A DNA stretch of 64,000 bases from Paragordius varius (taxonomy: Eukaryota > Nematomorpha). Numbering within the stretch: position 1 is the first letter of the stretch; the number at the start of each line of letters is the position of its first letter. A program made the position numbers and the translations under genes. The stretch lies in assembly GCA_964247055.1 (NCBI GenBank), contig OZ176057.1, forward strand, positions 1,736,001 through 1,800,000, read 5' to 3'. The notes beneath the pieces are model-generated. The model did no database searches and was not told the DNA's origin. It saw nothing but the letters and a program-made list of their open reading frames with translations. Shown piece after piece: positions 34,616 through 45,085 of the stretch.

Positions 34616-35338
34616 TGTTTTTTAGAGGGGATTTTTAATATATTATATTTTGTACATGATTGTAACCCAATAAGGATAGATTAATGATAGAATACTGTAT
34701 AGTAAGTAGGACTGTATCGGAATGCGATTTTAATTTAGTTAAATTTGGAAAAGGTGATATACATATATATGTCAAAACCTCAAAGCTTGATTCATATCCA
34801 TATTGATAGGTAAAAAATATATGGGCTACAAAACATTAGAGTTAATTTTTACAGTTATATTTTATGTCACATTGTCGTTTTTTAATTTGTAATTTATAAC
34901 TGTATAATTAATAAAAATGTTATAAAGGGGAATATCAAAACTATATTTTTGTTTATTTCACTCTATGCATATCTTTTATGTTTAGTATAATTAAATTTTT
35001 GGCGTAACCTTAAACATAAAAAATATTAGCGCAATAAATATACAAACATACACAATTTAAGTTAATGTATTGTAACATAAACAAATTATACCCAAATCAA
35101 TAATTTCATGGTTAAACCGTTATTTGTTATGTATATTAATGTAGTTTTTTTTGTTTAATGTGCTTTGCTAACTATATATTGGATTAGAAATAGAGTTGTT
35201 AAAATGAATGCAGAATGTCAAGGATCATAAAAAAGGGGAATTTAAAATATTGTGTAAGAGAATATAAGCAATTTATTCGAAAATATGATAGTATAAAAAT
35301 AAATTGTATAAAAAACGCGCAAATGCTAAACCATTAAA
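34616..35338. other. Intergenic region between LARP6 and SERF
   Basis: About 720 bp, A+T-rich, holding the LARP6 upstream region and the SERF 3' flank (both minus strand). A weak family M-like fragment (GATTGTAACCCAATAAGG, then GATAGATTAATG) lies at 34658-34690. No exon seen. Confidence 0.4.
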
Positions 35339-35581
35339 CTATTCTTTGCCATCAAGAGCCTTTTTCTGTTTGTCTCTCATCACTTGAGCATCCCTAAATT
35401 ATAAAAAGGCATAAAAAAACCTTTCTTGTCGAGATTGCAAAGATTGACCCTTATTTGTTCCCTTTTCATCTGCGGCTTTTGCTTTTTGCTGTTCTTTCTG
35501 CTTTTTTAAATTTTTTTCGCGGGCTTTTTCTCTTTGATTCCCCCCTAAATTAAATATATTTATATCCAAAATACTAGTCAT
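35339..35581 (-). CDS. SERF: SERF family small EDRK-rich protein, three exons with two microintrons
   Basis: Exons: 35581-35575 (ATGACTA), 35544-35421 and 35393-35339 (stop TAG). The introns are 30 nt (35574-35545, GTATTT...TTTAG) and 27 nt (35420-35394, GTTTTT...TTTAG). Splicing gives a 61-residue protein that starts MTRGNQREKAREKNLKKQ, continues SRQERDAQVMRDKQKKA and ends LDGKE. This matches the SERF1/SERF2 family over its full length; unspliced, the frame starts MTSILDINIFNLGG, which no SERF does. SERF proteins are small, highly charged and disordered, and modify amyloid aggregation. The gene is head to head with the SRSF2-like gene, 157 bp start to start. Confidence 0.88.
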
Positions 35582-35738
35582 TAGGGCTATCCAGCGATAG
35601 AAAAGTCTAAAGCGTAATAATTAATCAGATGTTTATTTTAAATATTATTAATATTTAGCATGCATTAAATCATTTGGCGCCTTATTTTAATTTTGTCAAT
35701 ATTTATTGCCTATCCCGGTTTACAAAATTTATAAAAAT
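35582..35738. promoter_or_regulatory. Probable bidirectional promoter, SERF / SRSF2-like
   Basis: Only 157 bp separate the two divergent start codons. It is A+T-rich (ATTATTAATATTTAGCATGC); no specific factor site or clear TATA box can be assigned. The inference rests on spacing alone. Confidence 0.45.
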
Positions 35739-37512
35739 ATGGGATGTTTGGAAAAACCGCAAAATATATCAAGTATGTACACTCTTAAAGTTTGTAATAT
35801 TCCATTTACAACAAATGAATTACTTTTACGAAAAAAATTTTCAAAGTATGGAACGATTGGGGACGTTTTTCTCCCTAGAGAACACGGAAAACATAGGAAT
35901 CGTGGGTTCGCTTTTGTTCGCTACCTAAATGAACACGATGCAAAACGCGCAATACGACACGCAGATCAATCAATGTTTGAAGGACGGCAATTACAAGTCC
36001 AAATGGCAAAATATGGCCCACCACTTTTTTCACCAATCAATAATGGGGATCAACACAAATTCGACTCAGAATATTATCATTGTTATGAAAGTGATTCGGA
36101 ATCGCTTGATGAAGACAATAGTTATAGTTTGGATAAGAATTTTTATGCGAAATATGAACCTTCATCCTATCGTCCCTCATCAAACATAACGCATTATACG
36201 GCAGCAGACGATTCAAATTTTGAATATTCACTCCCTTACAGCAAAACTGACGATATGGCTTTTAATCATTATCAAAACAATTGTTCTGTAAACCATTATC
36301 CATACCCGGAAAACAGCTATTGCGAAAAACTTGGATTTAAAAAGTTACATTTTTACCTTCCTCTTATAAATCTTAAAATAGTTTGCGAAAAAGAATTGAC
36401 ATTTATTTAACGTTTTAAATTCATATATTTATAATTTGTCCGCCTGATATCATGTATAAAATAGTTGATAATTAAAATACTTTGTTCCCATTGAAATAAC
36501 GTTTTGGACTAGATTCCTTGATTGGGATATTTGTGCCATATTTAAAAGTTTATCATAATAGTATATGAGTTCATTATCGAAATAATTAAAAATTTATGCT
36601 TAGAAGTTAGTCCGTTAGCGGGCACACAAAATATTTGGTATTTGGTAGATTTTATTTTTCTCTTAATCGGGCGCGTAGTTTTTTTTATCTAACCGTAATA
36701 TATCACCATATCATATTCTAATACAGCTCAAGCATTTTCCTAACTAACAGAATATAATATAATTTTTCATTGTGTTTTGATTTGAAGATTGTGTGATAAT
36801 TACTGTAAAAAATTATACTGTTACCTCATATAATCCAAGGGTGTAATGTGGATTTGGTATCTAAAGAAAAGTTTAATGTAATATATATTATGTAATTATT
36901 TATTTAAATATTTAATCAAAAATATTTTGCAAAAATGAACAATCCTTAATATTTTTCTATGTCCCCTATTATACCAATTTAAAATGCTAAGAAAATCAGT
37001 TTTGAAATATTAATATCATCCGCCAATCACCAATACTTACTGTATTATATAGCAAATATATTAAACTTGTCAGCGTGCATGTTAATTTTTTTTGTGATTA
37101 CCGGCATATATATTTATTAAAACATTTATATTGTTATAGAGGTTTTTGTGGTATTTAACCGTTTTCTATCACCTACAATAGGTATGAAGGAGAGCGGAGA
37201 ACAAAATATAATAGAATATCACCATATACTGGCCATGAACGAGCTTCTTTAAGACAACCTAATGAGTTCAAAAAGCTATATTATCAGCATGATATCACTA
37301 ATCCTCCCCCTACATATTACAAGCATTATTCCTTAGATAATAAGCAACAACACACCAATAACTGTGGCAGAAACAAAACGGCGGATTTTTACACTAAACA
37401 CTACTATGAGAGCAATATTAAAAACAAAAATAATGATTACAAATACAATTATAGGCCTGTGGACAATGCGATAAAACCTTACAGACCATCATATAATCAC
37501 TATAAATTATAA
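35739..37512 (+). CDS. SRSF2-like RRM protein with a Tyr/Asn-rich tail, two exons
   Basis: Start ATG 35739 (MGCLEKPQNISSMYTLKV); the frame is open slightly further upstream, but without ATG. The RRM spans residues ~14-92, with RNP2 LKVCNI (16-21) and RNP1 RGFAFVRY (55-62), followed by QVQMAKYGPP. Together with GDVFLPRE this is the SRSF2/SC35 signature (LKVDNL, GDVYIPRD, VQMARYG). SRSF2 binds exonic enhancers and helps choose splice sites. The tail is acidic (SDSESLDEDN), then Tyr/Ser/Asn-rich. A second exon, 37182-37512, is open from a good acceptor (TACAATAG) to TAA and encodes YEGERRTKYNRISPYTG...SYNHYKL. Joining it to a weak GTTACA donor after 36343 keeps phase and gives 311 aa; without splicing the first frame stops at 36410. 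Arg-Ser dipeptides are nearly absent. Confidence 0.75.
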
Positions 37513-37589
37513 ATACATAAAGACTATAAAATATACAGTAGCGAGAGGCTATTATTGGCTTCTAATTCTTCTTCCATTATTTTAAGTGT

Positions 37590-37822
37590 TACACGCGGCT
37601 CTGCTCTCTAAAATATTTTTTCAGATAAAAGTAAAAAATTTTTCAAAAATAAGTTTTCAAATTTCGGCATTAGCAAAAATTATTATAATAAGGACTATTT
37701 TTTACAGTCTTTGTTTGAATGTCTATAAATAAAAATTTGTTAATTCCGACATATTTTGTGGATATGGTCCGGCCCGTCAAATTTTTTGATTTCAAAATGC
37801 ACTCCGTGAAGCCATTTGTATA
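37590..37822. mobile_element. hAT-type MITE, family A
   Basis: Left end GTGTTACACGCGGCTCTGCT; right end GGTCCGGCCCGTCAAATTTT, then CCGTGAAGCCATTTGTA. Just downstream of the SRSF2-like gene. Confidence 0.55.
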
Positions 37823-37899
37823 TTAAAATTATCGCTAACGTGATATTTCATTGCAAACAAGGTGCCACTATATTTTATTTCTACAATGTAAATAATAAA

Positions 37900-38001
37900 A
37901 AAGTTAAAGATCTAATAATTCTCCAAAAACCAAGGGACATGTTATTTAAGTTTCCTTTTTTACCAGTAATGACTCTCGTTATTGTAATATTAGTAGTGTG
38001 A
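37900..38001 (+). CDS. Candidate last exon of an unidentified gene (tail-anchor-like)
   Basis: After a possible acceptor (AATAAAAAAG) the frame reads KDLIILQKPRDMLFKFPF then LPVMTLVIVILVV and TGA. The basic stretch followed by a terminal hydrophobic segment would suit a tail-anchored protein, and the base composition is higher in G+C than the flanks. No upstream partner exon was found; it may be chance. Confidence 0.25.
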   Translation, partial: KVKDLIILQKPRDMLFKFPFLPVMTLVIVILVV

Positions 38002-38167
38002 ACTCTACACCAAAGAATACTGACTCAATCGGAAGTTTTTTTTTTGAAAAAATGGCATTGAATTTTTTTTCGTTACTGTAAATTTGTCCCCAAATCTAAT
38101 TCATCATATCACATATCAATGCAAAAAAATGACTTGCTTTTTTAACAACAAATTTTTTTAAACGTTA

Positions 38168-38505
38168 ATATACCATTTACAATTCAATATCACCCTTAAA
38201 CAATTCAAATTCACCCTTGAACAATTCAAATTCACCCTCAAATAAAGTATATGTTTTTTAAGATTAAAAATTACCTATATTTTATAAATTTTTAAAAAAT
38301 AAAATTTCTATTTTAAATTAGAATAATACTGAAAAAATAATAAACTATACCATAAATATATATTTTATATTAATAATAATGTTATATTAGTTCGAAAACA
38401 CATAATTTATTTTTAGGGTGAATTTGAATTGTTCAAGGGTGAATTTGAATTGTTTGAGGGTGAATTTGAATTAAGGGTGAAACTGAATTGTAAATGGTAT
38501 ATATT
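38168..38505. mobile_element. Foldback element, CACCC family
   Basis: The left arm TATACCATTTACAATTCAAT continues with three units of CACCCTTGAACAATTCAAAT. The right arm carries four units of GGGTGAATTTGAATTGTTCA and ends ACTGAATTGTAAATGGTATA. The core includes TAATAAACTATACCATAAA. Confidence 0.8.
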
Positions 38506-39286
38506 AAATTTTTATTAGTTCATGCATGGCACCGTTTCCTTTCAAAATTCCAAAAATGAGCCAAATTGATGAATTATTATCAATTAAAAGCCGTTTTCAA
38601 AGATTATATATCTAAAATTAAAATATAGTAAAATTTTGAAAACATATCATAATTTAAATTATTTCATCCTTAGTCTCAATATATACGGTGCTATTCATAC
38701 ACTATTATACTACTTAATTATTTTTATATTGTTTTATCATTGATTTATTGCAAAAAAAACTCAGGTGCAATTTTGTAGAAAATTATATATATTTATATGT
38801 AAATAAATTATTTATATAATATCAAACTAAATATATAGACAGAAAATAGTTTATTTTCAATAAATATCCCAAGTATTTAGGTTAACGAAATTTTTAATGC
38901 TAAAACATAACTCAAATTTTTAATTATATCAGAGAGTTTTTTTTTCAATTTCTTTAATATGTTATTATTGATAAAACAAAAGTGTGAATAATATCGATTG
39001 ATTTCTTCGCTAATAATACATCTGTTGGAAATAGTTTAAATATTTAATCAATAAAATGTAGACAGACTCACCCAATGAAATTTTTATGTCAATTTTAAAT
39101 ATTTAGAATGAGGGTTATGGGTAGACTATTAAAAATTATAAAATTTCAGTTCATATGACCGATTAAGCTTCATAAATGTTCTCTAGCATAAATACTCTTG
39201 TATCAAAAAAGAAATTTTTTTTATTTTTTTTATGATAATAAAATGTTCAATTTAGATGTTTAAAATTAATAAAAGATTGAATACAA

Positions 39287-39462
39287 ATTTTTTACAACAT
39301 ATTTTTAACCAAATGTTGCGTTTGCTCAAAAAAATTATGCCTTTGCTTGGAAAAAATATTGCCCTTGCTTGAAAAATACTGCGTTTGGATTTAAATATGT
39401 TGCGTTTGTTTGGAAAAAGCTTTGGTTAAAAAAGTGTTGCTTTTGACTGAAGAATGGTATAA
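39287..39462. mobile_element. Foldback element, GCAACA family, right arm
   Basis: Seven degenerate units (AAATGTTGCGTTTGCTCAAA and relatives), ending GACTGAAGAATGGTATAA. Little of a left arm remains. Confidence 0.6.
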
Positions 39463-39759
39463 GTTAAACCTTTTGTTTGCGAGTAGACACCCTCTTTTTC
39501 ACGTCTTTATGAGCGATTTGGATGACTTTTTTTGCTTAAAAGTTACGCGATCAATTGGTTGGTTATATTTTTCTTTTTAATTTTGCTTTATTAATTGTCT
39601 GGTATTATGTTAAAACGTTAGTCATGCTGTTTTTTAAAATATAATCTCATATTTTAGGAAGTTTTGCTAATTTATAATCAAAGATTTTTTAAAGACTATG
39701 CAGTTGGCAAGAATTATTTAATATATTGTCCTTTTTGTAGTTTTATGTTGGAAATCTCA

Positions 39760-39825
39760 TATATATTACCAATGCAGCCCAACGGGTTTTTTGAGTCAAA
39801 AATCCGGCCTACGAAGTTGAATCTT
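39760..39825. mobile_element. hAT-type MITE family A, right-end fragment
   Basis: AATGCAGCCCAACGGGTTTT, then AAAATCCGGCCTACGAAG: the family A signature only. Confidence 0.4.
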
Positions 39826-40302
39826 TTTATGCATATAATAATATTTAAAAAAATAGAATAAAAAATGTAAATACAGTGTGAATAAGTACTACACAATGCT
39901 AGAAAGTTATTAATTATTGCCAAAAAGTTAAAAAAAAGGAAAAATAATTGGCTATAATAGTAAAAAGTGAAAAAAATAACTATAGGCCAATAATACTGCC
40001 CCCTTTGTTGTATATGCTATTTGTGGCAACAATTAATAACTTTCTATACTCATACTGTAATATGAAAGGTTTCTAATTTTATACACAATATTAAATTACA
40101 AAAGCATGTTTATTTATTATACAAGAGTTTCGATGAAAGAGTACGATACTTTTAAATGTATAGCTTACAAATATATAATTATTTTTTTCAGAATTCAAGA
40201 CATATTTTGTTTCACAATGTCACAATAAAAATTATATGTATATAAATTTTTAATTAAATTAATGTGTTAATCAGTCATTACATGTAGAGCCTTGCGTCAG
40301 AA

Positions 40303-40410
40303 TGGTTAAATATTATTTAAAGGGAATCCCATTTGATGGGAATTTTTTTTCGCGCACAAGTTTACTTGCATTTTTCACAAAAAAAGTTGATAAAATATCT
40401 GAATAATATG
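40303..40410 (+). CDS. Weak candidate small ORF or exon
   Basis: From ATG 40303 the frame reads MVKYYLKGIPFDGNFFSRTS then LLAFFTKKVDKISE and TAA, followed at once by GGTAAGGAAC. A 34-codon frame is easily chance in this sequence; I note it because its composition differs from the flanks. No family recognised. Confidence 0.15.
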
Positions 40411-40632
40411 GTAAGGAACACGACACCATAGAAACTGTCCAAAAATTTTCACAACATAGAAAAAAAAAGCTAAAACGGCCATTTTGCTTCTAGAATACGT
40501 TTATTTTTTCGAATTAATGTTATCCAAATATTTATAGATATTTATATACAAGTATATATGTATATTCGATAATAAGGATAAAAATTTAATTTTGCCTATT
40601 ATTTCTCCTCACTAAATTAAATAATTAATTAA

Positions 40633-40985
40633 CACTTTACCTTTCCACTTTTTTGTCCCAGTTTGCTGTTTAAGGTAGTTTGATATCCCAGAGCTCAATT
40701 ATGTAAATAAGCTACAGTTTTTAAAGTTATTTTACTTAAATAAAAAACTTGTATTTTTTACAGTTTTGTGACTTCTATAGAGTCTAAAATTGGGGCAGAT
40801 CCAAAACACGATTGAAACGAACAGCTGGTATTAAAATCAAACTAGTTTTTGCTGGTAAAATGTAGCCCGAAAGCTTAAAGTTAATTATTTACTTTTTTTC
40901 TAAAACAACAATTTTGAAATAAATATAATTGCGTGTATTAATAAATTTACATTTTTCCATTCTTTAATGATGAGTTAGCTATATC
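40633..40985. mobile_element. MITE family T, inverted and truncated
   Basis: It starts TTTACCTTTCCACTTTTTTG, then TCCCAG, the reverse complement of the family's right end. It shares GTTTTGTGACTTCTATAGAG and GAACAGCTGGTATT with 61075-61130. The other end is cut near the CACCC foldback that follows. Confidence 0.55.
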
Positions 40986-41010
40986 GAAAAAATAAAGGAC
41001 AAAAAATATA

Positions 41011-41381
41011 ATATATACCATTTACAGCTCAAATTCACCCTTAAACAATTCAAATTCACCCTCGAACAATTTAAATTTACCCTTGAACAATTCAAACTCA
41101 CCCTAAAAATAAATTATGTTTTTTGAACTAATTTTGAGAAATATATTTTTATGGCATAGTTTATTATTTTTTCAGTATTATTTAAATATAAAACAAAATT
41201 TTTATTTTTTTAAAATATAAAAAAATATTGGGTAATTTTTAATCTAAAAACATATATTTTATTTGAGGGTGAATTTGAATTGTTTAAGGGTGTATTTGAA
41301 TCGTTCGAGGGTGAATTTGAATTGTTTAAGGGTGAATTTGAAGTGTTCGAGCGTGAATTTGGATTGTAAATGGTATATATT
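41011..41381. mobile_element. Foldback element, CACCC family
   Basis: The left arm TATATACCATTTACAGCTC is followed by four units (CAAATTCACCCTTAAACAAT and variants). The right arm has five units and ends TTTGGATTGTAAATGGTATA. The core matches the other copies (ATGGCATAGTTTATTATTTT). Confidence 0.8.
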
Positions 41382-41499
41382 TGTCTTTTAGCTTATACAT
41401 TTTATCTGCATAATTTCACACACTGTTTACCAAAGCGACTTGTATGCTAAATATAGTATGTTAATACATAAAAATTACAATCAGCGCGACGCCATTTAT

Positions 41500-41765
41500 T
41501 ACATTAAAAATTGAAATTATACGGAAAAAACGAAACAAACATTTTTTCCTAAAATACAACCATACATTTTAAATCTTGATTATTTTAATTAACTGATTGT
41601 TTTAAACTTCAAATATAGAATTGTGTAAATTGGTAACACAATCAATTAATAATTGTCCGATTGTTATTTAATAATATTAGGATAAATTAAGACTTTAAAA
41701 AGTATGGTTGTCTTTTGAAAAAAATTTTTATGTTTTTTTTGTCCGTATAATTTAATTCTTATTTT
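41500..41765. mobile_element. Mariner-type MITE, family M
   Basis: Left arm ATTAAAAATTGAAATTATAC, then GGAAAAAACG; right arm AAAAGTATGGTTGTCTTTTG, then TTTTGTCCGTATAATTTAAT. Flanked by a foldback element and a hAT MITE. Confidence 0.7.
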
Positions 41766-41824
41766 AAATCACCAATTGATTTTAAACTGTTAATTTCAAA
41801 TTAAAGATAAAGATAGGTTAAGCA

Positions 41825-42127
41825 CAGGGGTGTCCAAAACAAATGGCTTTGTGGTCCGTATTTTTGATTCAATTGATTTGACCGACCGCAATAAAAAAAT
41901 ATACGGGCATTCATCAATAATTTATTATACTTCAAACATAAGACTGTAAAATGGCAAACACAAATAACAATTCTTTCTAGTTTTTGCCAATTGTATAGAC
42001 TTGAAAATATTTTTAAGAAATATCAAGTTAGCTAAGATTTCGTGAGCATATTTTTGCAATTATAGATTTTGAATTTTCCCAGGCTGCTATATAAAGTTTT
42101 AAAAAGGCCCCGTGTTGGACACCCCTG
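41825..42127. mobile_element. hAT-type MITE, family A, complete copy (303 bp)
   Basis: The left end CAGGGGTGTCCAAAACAAAT and right end CCGTGTTGGACACCCCTG form the reference terminal repeats for the family. The 8-bp flanks (GTTAAGCA, GTCTACAA) agree only partly, so the target duplication has decayed. It lies ~130 bp past the stop of the SOUL/HEBP gene. Confidence 0.85.
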
Positions 42128-42255
42128 GTCTACAAAATTATTATGCCATTATGACTGTTTTATTGATATCAAGCTTATGTTTTTTAAGTTATCATTTTGT
42201 TTTAAATATATATATATATATATTATATATAATTATTTATTTAATTTCATAAATC

Positions 42256-45018
42256 TTATGTTAAATTGTGCGTTCCATTATTCATTTTGCGACACACGCG
42301 GGCAACATCATTGCTGTAAGCTTCAATCCAAACTTCGTTGTGGCGATCATTGAATTTTAAAGGACTAATGTGAGAAAAATAAAATTTAAAGATTGATTTT
42401 TTTTAAATAATATATCTAATATCATTTAAAATTATTTTCAATTCTATCATGTAAACACATTAAAATTTGATATTAAGGGATACTACAGTCGTGGATTTCA
42501 AATTTAAAAAATATAGCAAATGTATAATATATATACGAATTACACTTCAAATTCACCCTCGAACATTTCAAATTCACCCTTACACAATTCAAATTCACCC
42601 TCGAACAATTCAAAATCACCCTTGAACAATTCAAATTCACCTAAAAACAAATTATGTATTTTCGAACTAATATAACTCATTATTAATATGAAATAGTTTA
42701 TGTTATAGTTTATTATTTTTTCAGTATTATTTTAATTTTAGAACAAAATTTTTATTTTATAAAAATATATAAAAATATTGGTAAATTTTAATCTTAAAAA
42801 ACATTTATTTTATTTGAGGGTGAGTTTGAATTGTTCGAGGGTGAATTTGAATTGTTCAAGGGTGAATTTGAATTGTTTAAGGGTGAAATTTTGTAAATGG
42901 TATATATAAAGTAAAACCTTAGCCTCTAATTTTTAAAAATATTTAAATATTACTATTATTCTATAAATATTCGATACGAGTAACAACTTTCTAATTGGAA
43001 ATTACGAGGTATATTTTAACGAAGTTTGAATCCATGCATTATGTATTTAATAAAAATTGTATGCGCAATATAAATGCAATATATCTCCGAAAATTTGAAT
43101 TTCCAAGGGTACCCCAACCCCTAAAATAAGTATTTTAAAAATAAATTAAAACATAGATTTATTCCGAAAAATATGGGTAGTGTTGTCTCTATGTTAATGG
43201 TTTTTAAAATAACCAGCAATTTACAGAGCTTTAGATTATAGTGAAGTACTTACGTTCAAAAAAGCTTCAATATTTCAAAAATTAAGCGTTAAACTTTATT
43301 AGTCGATTAAGGAATAAACCCTAAAAGTTTGTGCAAAAATATTTTTATAAAGGAATGTGAACATATTAATTTAAATGATCATAAACAGTTCATTTCTAAT
43401 TATTAACTCTTTAGTTTGTATTTATAAACATATAAATAGCCTGTTCGCTACCTGATAAAAACATAAAAAAATATGGTGAAAATGTGAAAAAAACAATTTA
43501 ATATAAATAATTTATTAAAAAATAAGTTTTTTGATAATTTCATGCACTCAAAGTATCATATGTATTTTTACTTAGCATTTTAAAACTTTTCTAAACCAAA
43601 CTGATATTTTGGTCGAATATTATGAACCTTACTATTAAAATATTTTAGAGCAGTAAAATACAGAATTGCATCGTATTTATTCCATGCGCTTACAACTTTG
43701 TTGGTTCTTAAACATCTCAAATTGGACCTTGAACACTTCAAATTGGTCCTTAAACACTTCAAGTTGGTCCTTGAACGTTTCAAGTTGGTCCTTAGAATTT
43801 GTTTTATTTTATAATTTTTACAGAAATAAAAAACTTGTTTTTTAACCAAAAATATTAATTTTAAACGAATAAATAAATTATAAGGAAATTAGGTTAAAAA
43901 TATATAAAATAAATAAATAGATGCAAAATTTATGGTTAAATATAAACTAAAAAAATTTTAAGGACCAACTTGAAATGTTCAAGAACACTCTTTAAGTGCA
44001 AATGGTATACTACTGTATATATTTTTTTATTGTATAATAACATTACCTATCATACATGGCAACGAAGTATTCTTTAGAAGATATAACTACGCCTTTGTCT
44101 CCAAGGGCTTGTAAAAGACGTTCATACTTGTTTATATTGTGATAGACTGACCACATATAACCCGTATAAATGTACACGAAATAAGTTTTTTCAGGGACTT
44201 TCAAAATTTTTACCTATATATAGAGTAAATATTGAAATTATACGGAGAAAACAAATAATTAAAGATAAATATTAAGACCGCTTTTTAAACATAATTCTTC
44301 CCAATAAAACTTATTGGCTATAATAGCAATGTTTATTGCTAACACAATCAATTATGTGCATAACAATTTTTATTAAATTATTTATAAGAATATTGAAGGG
44401 TAAAAAGTGTGATTTATTTATAAAATAGTTCCCTTTATACGTTTTGTCTGTATAATTTAAATTATTTTCAACATGTATATTACACTATGAGTAAGCATAG
44501 CCAATAATCAATCCTCTTTTTTATATGTTATCTAACACAATATTCAATGAAAAACTAGGAATGTATATTTATTACAATAACTGATACATCATTTTTCAAT
44601 CAAATCAACATTTTTTAAGCAAACGCACCATTTCAGTTGTCTCTGGTTGATAAAATGTTGCTTTTGATTGAAAAATGGTATATATATAGACGATTCCAAT
44701 CTAGTCGTATATGCCTGGTCAAAATTGTGATTGGGAAATCATTATTAGTATGAAAAAATATATTTTATAATGTAACTAAATAAAAATAGGTATAATCCAA
44801 GGGTCTTTCAATTAATTTTCTATTTATTCGATTATCATTATAATACGGATTCAACTCTTAATACTTAAATAGAGTTTTTAATTAATAAGCTAATTTATTT
44901 CACTTTAAAATAGTGTTTTAAACATTTATGATATTTAAAGCACGTCATAAACATATGTGTTCAAAATTATTTATCCAAGTTCATTTTTGTAGGTGGGTCG
45001 TCACAGTTATATAGTTAC

Positions 45019-45085
<67 letters not shown>

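Noticed and set aside
43580-43849. 89-codon ORF with repeated LKRSRTNLKCLRTN
   Set aside because: It is the translation of the foldback tandem units.
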